Shown: one piece after another, positions 48,219 to 55,798 of the stretch
Numbering within the stretch: position 1 is the first letter of the stretch
Layout: each line of letters starts with the position of its first letter
From: a virus
Reading direction: 5' to 3' (one strand)
DNA: 57,027 nt
IMG/VR virus record: IMGVR_UViG_3300010371_000009
Span: 1 to 57,027 of that record
Program-made: the position numbers and the translations under genes
Notes under the pieces: model-generated
What the model was told of the DNA's origin: nothing
What the model saw: the letters and a program-made list of their open reading frames with translations, nothing else
Database searches by the model: none

Positions 48219-48848
48219 ATGGCTGCAAATAAGAATGTCATTGCTGCGTTGAAGGCTATTAAGGAAACAGGTCGTGTTAGTAAGGAAGTTGGCGAGCCGC
48301 TGCTTAAGCAGGGGCTTATCAATGTCAACATGAATGATGTTGATCCTGCTGGCAATGCCGCTGCTATTCTTACCGATAGTGGTAATGCTGAATTGGCTCC
48401 TAAGAGCAAGAAGAAAGCTGAAAGTGTTATGAGCAATACTTCATTTGAAGTGATTACCAATGCTGTTCCGCCTGAAAGCCGTCGTGGCGCTGGTCGGACG
48501 GCTGGTCCGTCTAAGTACCCATTCGATCAACTTCCTGTTGGTGGTTCGTTCTTTGTTGCTGCTAGTGAGGAAATGCAGAACGTCGTTAAGGCTTTGGGTA
48601 GTTCTGTTTCTAATGCGAATAATAAGTACAAGGTCGAGACTGGCGAAAGCAAGTCTGTTACTCGTACTAAGCGTGGTCCTGGTAACAAGGCTGTGCTTGA
48701 TGAAGCTGGTCACAAGGTCAAGGAAACTGTCACTGTGCCAGTTTATAAGGCAGAGCGTCATTTTATTATCCGTGGCGTGGAAGCTGGCAAGAAGTATGGC
48801 GATTGGGTTGCCCCTGCAAATGGTGCGCTTATTAGCCGTCAAGCCTAA
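48219..48848 (+). CDS. Probable abundant protein with a YP-L-G-SF-V motif, 209 aa
   Basis: ATG at 48219 (MAANKNVIAALK) follows AAAGGGATTACAA; the opening TTG of the frame is not used. Ala-rich helical N-terminus; then an Arg/Gly stretch (RRGAGRTAGPSK) and YPFDQLPVGGSFFVA, the motif also seen in the gene at 40515. Codons are richer in G and C than those of neighbours, which suggests high expression. Followed by a strong terminator. Function unknown. Confidence 0.68.
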   Translation: MAANKNVIAALKAIKETGRVSKEVGEPLLKQGLINVNMNDVDPAGNAAAILTDSGNAELAPKSKKKAESVMSNTSFEVITNAVPPESRRGAGRTAGPSKYPFDQLPVGGSFFVAASEEMQNVVKALGSSVSNANNKYKVETGESKSVTRTKRGPGNKAVLDEAGHKVKETVTVPVYKAERHFIIRGVEAGKKYGDWVAPANGALISRQA

Positions 48849-48874
48849 TTTTATTACCTAGTGATTGCAAATGG

Positions 48875-48913
48875 CCCCTGCTGATGCTATCGTGTCAGCA
48901 GGGGTTTTAATTT
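48875..48913 (+). terminator. Intrinsic terminator after 48219-48848
   Basis: Perfect 10-bp stem CCCCTGCTGA / TCAGCAGGGG, 10-nt loop, then TTTTAATTT. Confidence 0.9.
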
Positions 48914-48933
48914 AATTAAAAGGAATAATAAAA

Positions 48934-49176
48934 ATGCCACCAACACTAGGCGCTGAAGTTCTACCAAATAAAATTTATGTGAGTGATTTACCTTTGGTGG
49001 TGTTAGTGAAAGATAAAGATGGTAAGGTAAATCGAATTGAGCATATCAATTATAGTAATAGTGAAGAACGCAAATGGTTAGGTAAGCTCACATATCACGC
49101 TGTTACAAGTGGTATGTCTGTAGTCACAATGGCTCAAAAAGATTATAAACCAGAATTGACAACTAGCAAGCTTTAA
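48934..49176 (+). CDS. Hypothetical protein, 80 aa
   Basis: AAAGGAATAATAAAA before the ATG. Beta-rich start (LPLVVLVKDKDGKVNRIEH) then helix (ERKWLGKLTYHAVTSGMSV). Its plan matches the gene at 47495, suggesting a diverged duplicate. tRNA-Leu starts 16 nt after its stop. Confidence 0.6.
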   Translation: MPPTLGAEVLPNKIYVSDLPLVVLVKDKDGKVNRIEHINYSNSEERKWLGKLTYHAVTSGMSVVTMAQKDYKPELTTSKL

Positions 49177-49192
49177 TGTATTCTTTGAATAA

Positions 49193-49269
49193 GCTTGCGT
49201 AGCCCAACCGGCAGAGGCAAAAGACTTAAAATCTTTACAGTGTCGGTTCAAATCCGACCGCAAGCACCA
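49193..49269 (+). tRNA. tRNA-Leu (anticodon TAA), short variable arm
   Basis: Acceptor GCTTGCG / CGCAAGC, anticodon stem AAAGA/TCTTT with loop CTTAAAA, T stem GTCGG/CCGAC, discriminator A, encoded CCA. The variable region is only about 5 nt (ACAGT), whereas bacterial tRNA-Leu is a class II tRNA with a long variable arm. The anticodon reads UUA. Confidence 0.85.
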
Positions 49270-49287
49270 ATCATACAATGGTGATGA

Positions 49288-49521
49288 ATGGGATTAAATA
49301 TCAAGGAAGAAGTCAATAAGAAGATAAACGATTTAGCAATTCTAAATTATGAAGGCAAGATTAGGTCTATAGCTTTCGTTTATTTAGATGAAAATAACCA
49401 ACTTCAAATGAATACGGTTATTGCTCAAAATACAGAATTAGTTATGCTAGCAGCTACAGAAGTGTTACACGATCAAATAAAGATTATCATCAATAGTAAT
49501 TTTAAACCAAAGGTGGAATAA
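49288..49521 (+). CDS. Hypothetical protein, 77 aa
   Basis: Same strand-then-helix plan as the 47495 and 48934 products (IRSIAFVYLDENNQLQMNTV, MLAATEVLHDQIKIIIN). Unrecognised. Confidence 0.55.
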   Translation: MGLNIKEEVNKKINDLAILNYEGKIRSIAFVYLDENNQLQMNTVIAQNTELVMLAATEVLHDQIKIIINSNFKPKVE

Positions 49522-49524
49522 TCA

Positions 49525-49743
49525 ATGTCAAATAAGCATGAATTTCCAATGTCAACTAGTTTGCAATCGTGCGACTATAATGACGAAACTAAAGAAATGC
49601 ACATTACGTTTTGTTCTGGTGGTACACATAAATTTCACGATGTTGATAAGGAAACTTACGAAGGTTTGAAATCTGCTAAGTCTCCTGGTTCATATTTTCA
49701 CGCCAACATTCGACGTAGCTATAAGTCTAGTAAGGTTGATTAA
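49525..49743 (+). CDS. KTSC-domain protein, 72 aa
   Basis: The middle (SLQSCDYNDETKEMHITF, HKFHDVDKETYEGLKSA then GSYFHANIRRSY) is a KTSC domain, a small RNA- or nucleotide-related fold often next to phage and mobile-element genes. Three bp from the preceding stop. Confidence 0.72.
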   Translation: MSNKHEFPMSTSLQSCDYNDETKEMHITFCSGGTHKFHDVDKETYEGLKSAKSPGSYFHANIRRSYKSSKVD

Positions 49744-49744
49744 G

Positions 49745-49906
49745 ATGTGGAAATTTGAACAGGAATGTACTAATTCAGGTGTATTTATTAAAGATGATGA
49801 ACGTACTAATTTGCAAATCATTAATGATGATAATGATTTGTCAAGTGAAGATTTAGAGCTAGCTAATACAATTTGCGATTTGTTAAATAATCTTAAGCTG
49901 GATTAG
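49745..49906 (+). CDS. Small acidic hypothetical protein, 53 aa
   Basis: Acidic (IINDDNDLSSEDLELANTI). Its TAG stop is bases 8-10 of tRNA-Thr, a repeat of the arrangement at tRNA-Pro. Confidence 0.55.
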   Translation: MWKFEQECTNSGVFIKDDERTNLQIINDDNDLSSEDLELANTICDLLNNLKLD

Positions 49907-49971
49907 CACAGTGGTAGTGCAATCGCCTTGTAAGCGATAGGTCAGAAGTTCAAATCTTCTATCCAGCACCA
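49897..49971 (+). tRNA. tRNA-Thr (anticodon TGT)
   Basis: Acceptor GCTGGAT / ATCCAGC, D stem GCAC/GTGC, anticodon stem ATCGC/GCGAT with loop CTTGTAA, T stem AGAAG/CTTCT, discriminator A, encoded CCA. Confidence 0.92.
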
Positions 49972-49973
49972 TA

Positions 49974-50017
49974 AAGCCTCTTGCAGATTAACCCCCCCCT
50001 GCAAGGGGCTTTTCATT
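49974..50017 (+). terminator. Intrinsic terminator after tRNA-Thr
   Basis: A 12-bp stem AGCCTCTTGCAG / CTGCAAGGGGCT with one T-G pair, loop with a C8 run, and TTTTCATTTTT after. It ends the accessory operon before the terminase genes. Confidence 0.85.
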
Positions 50018-50043
50018 TTTAAAATTTGTGCTACATCTAAAGA

Positions 50044-50610
50044 ATGTGGGCATATCCAGACACTTTTGAAGTAGAGAAGCCAAAAGCTTTAAATCCTGAA
50101 GCTTTAAAGCCCCACATTGAAGATGAAGATAACAAGAAAAAGCTGTTTGGCATAGAGCTAGCTAAAGGTGTACCTTCATTTCAAGCTGCTTGTAATGTAG
50201 CTAATCAGAACAATGCTCATGCTTTGTGGATTGTTCGTATGTGGATCAACGATCCAATTGTATTAGCAGCTAAAGATACTTATACAGAAGCTTCAGCAAA
50301 TAAAAATTCTCTACTTGACAAAAACGAATTAGCTGCGTTATTGCTTTCAATGGCGCGGGAAAAGTCGGCTAATGGTACTTTTTATACATTAGACGGTAAA
50401 GACAGAATTAAAGTCTTAGAATTATATGCAGACGTAATGGGGCTTAGAGACAATAAGAACAATTTACAACAAACTAATTTTACTTTCAATAAGATCGCTG
50501 TTCGATTTATTGAACCAGAAAACAAAAAAGAAGAAACAAAAACAATTGACAATAATGAATTTAAAAATTCAGAATTAAAATCACCATTAAAATTAAAATT
50601 AATCGGTTAA
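50044..50610 (+). CDS. Terminase small subunit
   Basis: 188 aa. It precedes the large terminase gene by 1.5 kb. The core is helical with a DNA-binding type pattern (AKGVPSFQAACNVANQNN and AHALWIVRMWINDP), followed by KNELAALLLSMAREKS and KDRIKVLELYADVMGL, the motif typical of terminase small subunits. A disordered charged C-terminus ends KLKLIG. Start context is weak (AAAGAATG). Recognises the packaging site and loads the large subunit. Confidence 0.75.
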   Translation: MWAYPDTFEVEKPKALNPEALKPHIEDEDNKKKLFGIELAKGVPSFQAACNVANQNNAHALWIVRMWINDPIVLAAKDTYTEASANKNSLLDKNELAALLLSMAREKSANGTFYTLDGKDRIKVLELYADVMGLRDNKNNLQQTNFTFNKIAVRFIEPENKKEETKTIDNNEFKNSELKSPLKLKLIG

Positions 50611-50648
50611 ACCGCTCGCATTATGCGAGTTATTTGGAGATTATACAA

Positions 50649-51206
50649 ATGATTAAGCGCGTAATGCTTGCAGCTTTAGGAATTGCTGCTTTAACTACAA
50701 CTGCTTTTGCTCAAAATGGAATGTGGTCTAATTTCCCTATCGCTGGCGGTAACGCTTATTCTTGCGGTAGTGTGAATGGTGTTAGCAATTGTACTGTTCC
50801 TGCTGGTCCTGCTTTGACTGGTAGTGAGAATATGCCTGCTAATACCAATGCTGCTAGTGGTGCTGCTGTTCCACAGAATGTTCTTATTCCAGTGGTTGCG
50901 TTAGGTGCTGGTGCAGCGCAGTTTGCTAGTCCTTTAACTGGTACTACTGTTGCTGTGAACGCTGGTGTTACTCGTGTTATGTTAACACCTGCTGGCACTA
51001 TTTCTACACTTACTCTTACGTTGCCACCTGTTGCAGGATTGGTTGATAATCAACTTATTTCAGTTGGTTCGAGCCAAACTGTTACAACTTTAACAGTTGG
51101 TGGTAATGGTGCATCGTTAGTTGGTGCTCCTACAACGGTTGGCGCTACATCTGGTTTTCAGCTTGTATATCGCAAGTCTAATACCACTTGGTATCGCATT
51201 CAGTAA
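50649..51206 (+). CDS. Secreted beta-rich protein in terminase operon, 185 aa
   Basis: ATG at 50649 (GGAGATTATACAA upstream) gives a Sec signal peptide (IKRVMLAALGIAALTTTAFA). The mature protein is Ala/Gly/Thr-rich, beta-type, with two Cys (SYSCG is absent; Cys in YSCGSVNG and SNCTVP) and long hydrophobic strands. First of three consecutive secreted genes between the terminase subunits. Possible roles: decoration, host-surface blocking or cargo; none can be read from the sequence. Confidence 0.65.
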   Translation: MIKRVMLAALGIAALTTTAFAQNGMWSNFPIAGGNAYSCGSVNGVSNCTVPAGPALTGSENMPANTNAASGAAVPQNVLIPVVALGAGAAQFASPLTGTTVAVNAGVTRVMLTPAGTISTLTLTLPPVAGLVDNQLISVGSSQTVTTLTVGGNGASLVGAPTTVGATSGFQLVYRKSNTTWYRIQ

Positions 51207-51233
51207 TTTACACATTTAAAAAGGATTAATTTT

Positions 51234-51641
51234 ATGCGTAAATTACTAATTGGTCTTGCAGCGTGCCTTAGCTTTGCTGTCTTAGCTAAGGCTGCTGATA
51301 TTCCTTACTTTGGTCCTGGTTTTGCACTTCAGGATGGCGGTAAGTTGAATGTGATGGTTGATGCTATCAACGCATTGACTAACAACAAAGTGGCTGGTGA
51401 AATCGCTTTAGATGGCACCAATCCTACAGCGGTAGCTACAGGTTTAAGCTCTATTACATCTTGTAATGTGAATTTGAAGCTCGCTACCGCTCCTGGTGTT
51501 GGTACGTCCAACATTACTTATTCTACAACTGCTGGAACGCTTAATATTTATGGCTGGAAAGTTACAAGCTCTAGCGATAATACACTAATTGCTTCTACAG
51601 GTACAGAAACAATTGGTTATAGCTGTTCTGGTGTGAAGTAA
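51234..51641 (+). CDS. Secreted protein in terminase operon, 135 aa
   Basis: Signal peptide (RKLLIGLAACLSFAVLAKA, cleavage near KAAD). Mature part beta-rich with TSCNVNLKLATAPGVGTS and TETIGYSCSGVK, so a likely disulphide. Good ribosome site AAAAGGATTAATTTT. Unrecognised. Confidence 0.68.
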   Translation: MRKLLIGLAACLSFAVLAKAADIPYFGPGFALQDGGKLNVMVDAINALTNNKVAGEIALDGTNPTAVATGLSSITSCNVNLKLATAPGVGTSNITYSTTAGTLNIYGWKVTSSSDNTLIASTGTETIGYSCSGVK

Positions 51642-51653
51642 GGGATTAAACAA

Positions 51654-52073
51654 ATGAAGCGTCTATTACTTGGATTTTTAATTTATCTAAGCTTGGGCGC
51701 TTCATTTGCCCACAGTCAAGGCACTCAATTGTGCTTTACAACAAATGGGACTAATTGCATTGCAGTTAGTCCTACCAATCCTTTACCAGTTGCAAGCGGT
51801 ACAGTAAATTTTAAAAATATAACGACAAATGCCAGCACTGAAGTTAAAGCTAGTCCTGGTACAGTGTTTGGTATTGTTGTTAATACTGCTGGTGCTACAT
51901 CAAACGTTAAACTTTATGACGATGCTGATGGTACTTGTAGTAGCAATTTAGTTGGTACTTTTTCTACATTATCACAAACCGCAATTACCAATTTAAATAT
52001 TTCTATGTCAATTGGAATTTGCGCTCTTACTGCTGGTGGTACGCCAGCCGATATAACAATTTTGTATCGTTAA
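51654..52073 (+). CDS. Secreted protein in terminase operon, 139 aa
   Basis: Signal peptide (KRLLLGFLIYLSLGASFAHS). Mature beta-rich domain with several Cys (TQLCFTTNGTNC, DDADGTCSSNL, IGICALTAGG), consistent with an oxidised secreted fold. Its TAA stop overlaps the terminase ATG (TAATG), so the two are translationally coupled, which is odd for a secreted protein and a cytoplasmic packaging motor. Confidence 0.7.
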   Translation: MKRLLLGFLIYLSLGASFAHSQGTQLCFTTNGTNCIAVSPTNPLPVASGTVNFKNITTNASTEVKASPGTVFGIVVNTAGATSNVKLYDDADGTCSSNLVGTFSTLSQTAITNLNISMSIGICALTAGGTPADITILYR

Positions 52074-53488
52074 TGAATGCAATTGCTGCACAATTGTTAC
52101 CAGAAGAAGAAAAGGAAGTTGAAATTAGACTTCCTAAGAAATTTCATTTTTTATTAAATGAACCTGCTCGATTTAAAGTTATCTATGGTGGTCGTGGTGG
52201 AGCTAAGACAGAAACAGCAGCAAGAGCTTTAATTATCTTAGCTTTACAATTAAAACTTCGTATTGCCTGCTTTCGTGAATTTCAAAACTCTATTGACGAA
52301 AGTGTTTATCAAACAATTAAAAATTGTATTTTTGATCTAGGTTTAGAAGATCAATTTTCAATTTTAAGAACAAGTATTATCTGTACTCGCACTGGTACAG
52401 AATTTATCTTTTCAGGATTAAGACATAAAATCGACGCTATTAAATCTATGGCACGCATTGACATTGCGTGGATAGATGAAGCTCGCAATGCTTCTAAAAC
52501 TTCACTTGATAAGCTAATGCCTACCATTCGCGGTATGCACAAAGATAGTCCAACTGGTCGCGGTGGTCCTTTCGGTAAAGGACCAGAAATCTGGATTACT
52601 TATAATCCAGAATTAGAAGATGATCCAGTTCATAAAATGTTTGTTGTGCAACGTGAAAAGTATGCTCCTGAATTTATCAAGAATGAAGAAACAGGCGAAA
52701 TGGAGCGTTATGCAATTGTTGTAAAAATCAACTGGTCAGACAATCCATTCTTTCCAGAAGATTTAAGACAACAGATGGCTGTTTCTAAAGCGGCTGATGA
52801 AGATGAGTGGTTACATATTTGGGAAGGTAATACAAAGCAAGTTTTAGCTGGTGCCATCTATGCTAAAGAAATTAAAAAAATCTTACTTGATGGAAGGCGA
52901 GGTAAAGTACCATATAATCCTAATAAACCAGTCTATACATTTTGGGATTTAGGACACAACGATAAAACAGCTATCTGGTTTATGCAGCAAGCAGGTTTTG
53001 AATTTAATTTCATAAATTATTATGAAAATAGCCTGCAAAAAATGCCTCACTACATCAAGTATCTTCAATCTTTAGAATACAACTATGGAATGCACTATTT
53101 GCCGCATGATGGTGATGCAGAGACTTTATCAAATATTACCCCGCGAAAACAGTTACAAGATTGTGGGTATAAAGTTAAGATTGTTGATAGACCTTCTAAA
53201 AAATTAGTTGCTATCAACGCTGTTAGAACACTTTTAGATTTGTGTAATTTTGATGAAGAATTTACCGCTGATGGATGGCAATGTATTTGCAATTATGCTT
53301 ATGAAATTAAAAAGAGTGGTCAATTTAGTAATGAGCCAGATCATGATACGCCGTGGTCGCATGGTGCTGATGGTTTGACTACATTTGCATTAGCTTTTAA
53401 ACCTGAAAAGAAAAAGAAGCCTGAAGATAAGACCGTAACTTCAGGCCGTGTTTTAAACTTACGCGGTGGCAATGGGTGGATGGGTTAA
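52073..53488 (+). CDS. Terminase large subunit (PBSX/P22-type)
   Basis: 471 aa from the ATG at 52073, coupled to the upstream stop. ATPase: Walker A YGGRGGAKT (38-46), Walker B DIAWIDEA (130-137), coupling motif near TYNPE. C-terminal nuclease: TFWDLGHNDKTAIWF (active Asp), HYLPHDGDAE (second acidic), and later DHDTPWSHGADGL (third). Packages concatemeric DNA into the head through the portal. The PBSX-like terminase_3 family suggests headful packaging, consistent with the circularly permuted assembly. Confidence 0.88.
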   Translation: MNAIAAQLLPEEEKEVEIRLPKKFHFLLNEPARFKVIYGGRGGAKTETAARALIILALQLKLRIACFREFQNSIDESVYQTIKNCIFDLGLEDQFSILRTSIICTRTGTEFIFSGLRHKIDAIKSMARIDIAWIDEARNASKTSLDKLMPTIRGMHKDSPTGRGGPFGKGPEIWITYNPELEDDPVHKMFVVQREKYAPEFIKNEETGEMERYAIVVKINWSDNPFFPEDLRQQMAVSKAADEDEWLHIWEGNTKQVLAGAIYAKEIKKILLDGRRGKVPYNPNKPVYTFWDLGHNDKTAIWFMQQAGFEFNFINYYENSLQKMPHYIKYLQSLEYNYGMHYLPHDGDAETLSNITPRKQLQDCGYKVKIVDRPSKKLVAINAVRTLLDLCNFDEEFTADGWQCICNYAYEIKKSGQFSNEPDHDTPWSHGADGLTTFALAFKPEKKKKPEDKTVTSGRVLNLRGGNGWMG

Positions 53489-55798
53489 ATGAATTGGTCA
53501 AGCACATGGGATGATAAGCCATCCAGCTTCTTATTAGCACCTATTTCGCCAGAAGATACTAAAATTATAGAGCGTGTAAAAGGTCGCTATCAAATATGTG
53601 AAAGTTGGGAAGCCAATGCAAGATTATTATGGGATTATGATTATAAGTTTGCTAATGCTGATGCTCATAATAAATATCAGTGGGATAACGATTTGGTTAT
53701 GGCTAGGGAGTTAGAAGATAAACCTTGCCTAACTATTAATAAAACTCAACAGCATAATTTGATGGTTATCAACGATGCTAAGCAAAATAAGCCGGGCATT
53801 CGCATTAGACCTGTTGGCGATGAAGCTACTTATGATGGTGCTCAAATCTATCAAGATTTAGTCTATCATATTGAATACATTTCAAACGCTGAAGCTGTTT
53901 ATGATTATGCAACTAAATTTCAAGTTGACGCTGGTATGGGATATTGGCGTGTTTGCACTGATTATGTAAGCGATGATAGTTTCGATCAAGAAATTTATAT
54001 TCGACGTATTCGCGATCCTAGAGCGGTTTATTTAGACCCTGATATTAATGAGATTGATGGTTCTGATGCACGCTTTGGATATATTTTTGAAGATATAGCA
54101 AAAGATTTATTTAAAGAAAAGTATCCAAAATTTGCAGATATTGGTAGCAGCCAAGTCTTAGGTAATAATTTAGATGGTTGGATAACTCAAAATCATATTC
54201 GTGTTGCTGAATATTATGAAAAGGAAGAAAAAGAAGATAAGCTTGTTACTTGGATTAACAATCAAACAGGTATTCAAGTCTTAAGTCGTTTGAGCAAGTT
54301 AGATGATACTAACAAGCTTATGTATAAAGAAATCATTGCTGGTGGAAAACCAGTAAAGGAAATGGTTCAATATCAAGAACGTCGTGTTCTTACTACCAAT
54401 ATTAAATGGTATAAAATTGCTGGTGATAGAATTATTGATCGTGGAGATTGGTTAGGTAAATATATTCCAATTGTTCGCCTTCCTGGTACTGAAACTGTTA
54501 TTGATGGTATTTGGGATAGCAAAGGCCATACGCGTGCATTAATCAATGCTCAACAGATGTATAACTACAATACCTCTGCAAACGTTGAATATGGAGCGTT
54601 GCAAACTAAAGCACCTTGGGTTGCGCCAAGTGCAGCTATTGAAAATTTTGAAGAATATTACAAAACTGCAAATCGTGTTAATCACGCATATTTACCATAT
54701 AATCATATTGATGAAGATGGTAATCCAATTCCGCCACCGCAACGTCCAGCAGCACCGCAAGCATCGCCAGCTTATGTTGAGCAAATGAAGATTGCTCAAA
54801 ATGAAATGATGATGGCTACTGGTCAATATCAAGCTCAATTGGGCGAAAATGAAAATGCTAAATCAGGTGTCGCAATTAACGCGCGTCAACGTCAAGGCGA
54901 TAGAGCAACATATCACTTCATTGATAATCAAGCTATTGCTATTCGCTTTACTGGTAAAATTGTTATCGACCTTATTCCTAAGATTTACGATACTGCTCGT
55001 ATTAAAAAAATAATTGCTCGTGATGGAACACGAATGGATGTTAAGATTGATCCTAATTTTAAAGGTGCTACACAAGACATTACACCAGAGCCACCAAAAA
55101 TGGATGCTGGTCAAAAAATTAAAGAAGTCATGTTTAATCCTGATTTTGGAATGTATGACATTCAATCCGATACAGGACCAAGTTTTGCAACACGCCGCTT
55201 AGAAGCATTTAATGCTTTAACTCAGATTGCTTCTAGCAATGAAAAATTTATGGACATTGCTGGTGATATTCTTTGGAAAGTTGCTGACTTCCCTGAAGCT
55301 GATATTTTAGCACAACGTTGGAATAGAATTATTCCACCTAATGTTAAAGGTGAAGGCATTGATCCACAAATCGAACAATTGATGCAAGGTGCTGAAGCTA
55401 AGATTACTCAGCTAAGTGCATTGGTTGCTAAGCAAGCTCAACAGATTGCTGACAAAGATCGCGAATTAACACAAGCTGGCCAAAAGATTGATCTTGAGTT
55501 TAGAAAGGCTGGCGCTACTGAAGCTAGAGAGGATTACAAGGCTGAAACTCAGCGTATGAAAGATATTATGAATACTGCTGATGATAATACTGGCATTGAT
55601 CCTGCTTTAGAAAAAGTTTTAAAACAGCTTATTCGCGGTATGCTAGCTAATGGTGAATTAGACAGCGGCAAAGAAATGGAAGATGCTTACACAGATAAAA
55701 TAGATGAAGATTTACCAGAAGGTGCTAAGCTTGCACCTGATGGAAATCATTATGTGCAAAATGAAGATGGTTCGCATAGCTTAGTGGAAATGCAGTAA
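53489..55798 (+). CDS. Portal protein, P22-like
   Basis: 769 aa, close to P22 portal (725 aa). N-terminal region with PISPEDTKIIERVKGRYQIC and KPCLTINKTQQHNLMV, then DPRAVYLDPDINEIDGSDA, the classic P22-portal pattern. A long helical barrel-type C-terminus (QIEQLMQGAEAKITQLSALV, QQIADKDRELTQAGQK) ends in an acidic tail. Follows the terminase with no gap. Forms the dodecameric vertex and binds the gp4-like protein. It ends one base inside the polyvalent gene. Confidence 0.88.
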   Translation: MNWSSTWDDKPSSFLLAPISPEDTKIIERVKGRYQICESWEANARLLWDYDYKFANADAHNKYQWDNDLVMARELEDKPCLTINKTQQHNLMVINDAKQNKPGIRIRPVGDEATYDGAQIYQDLVYHIEYISNAEAVYDYATKFQVDAGMGYWRVCTDYVSDDSFDQEIYIRRIRDPRAVYLDPDINEIDGSDARFGYIFEDIAKDLFKEKYPKFADIGSSQVLGNNLDGWITQNHIRVAEYYEKEEKEDKLVTWINNQTGIQVLSRLSKLDDTNKLMYKEIIAGGKPVKEMVQYQERRVLTTNIKWYKIAGDRIIDRGDWLGKYIPIVRLPGTETVIDGIWDSKGHTRALINAQQMYNYNTSANVEYGALQTKAPWVAPSAAIENFEEYYKTANRVNHAYLPYNHIDEDGNPIPPPQRPAAPQASPAYVEQMKIAQNEMMMATGQYQAQLGENENAKSGVAINARQRQGDRATYHFIDNQAIAIRFTGKIVIDLIPKIYDTARIKKIIARDGTRMDVKIDPNFKGATQDITPEPPKMDAGQKIKEVMFNPDFGMYDIQSDTGPSFATRRLEAFNALTQIASSNEKFMDIAGDILWKVADFPEADILAQRWNRIIPPNVKGEGIDPQIEQLMQGAEAKITQLSALVAKQAQQIADKDRELTQAGQKIDLEFRKAGATEAREDYKAETQRMKDIMNTADDNTGIDPALEKVLKQLIRGMLANGELDSGKEMEDAYTDKIDEDLPEGAKLAPDGNHYVQNEDGSHSLVEMQ

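Noticed and set aside
48188-48861. Frames overlapping 48219-48848 on both strands
   Set aside because: Shadow frames of a GC-richer, well-started gene.
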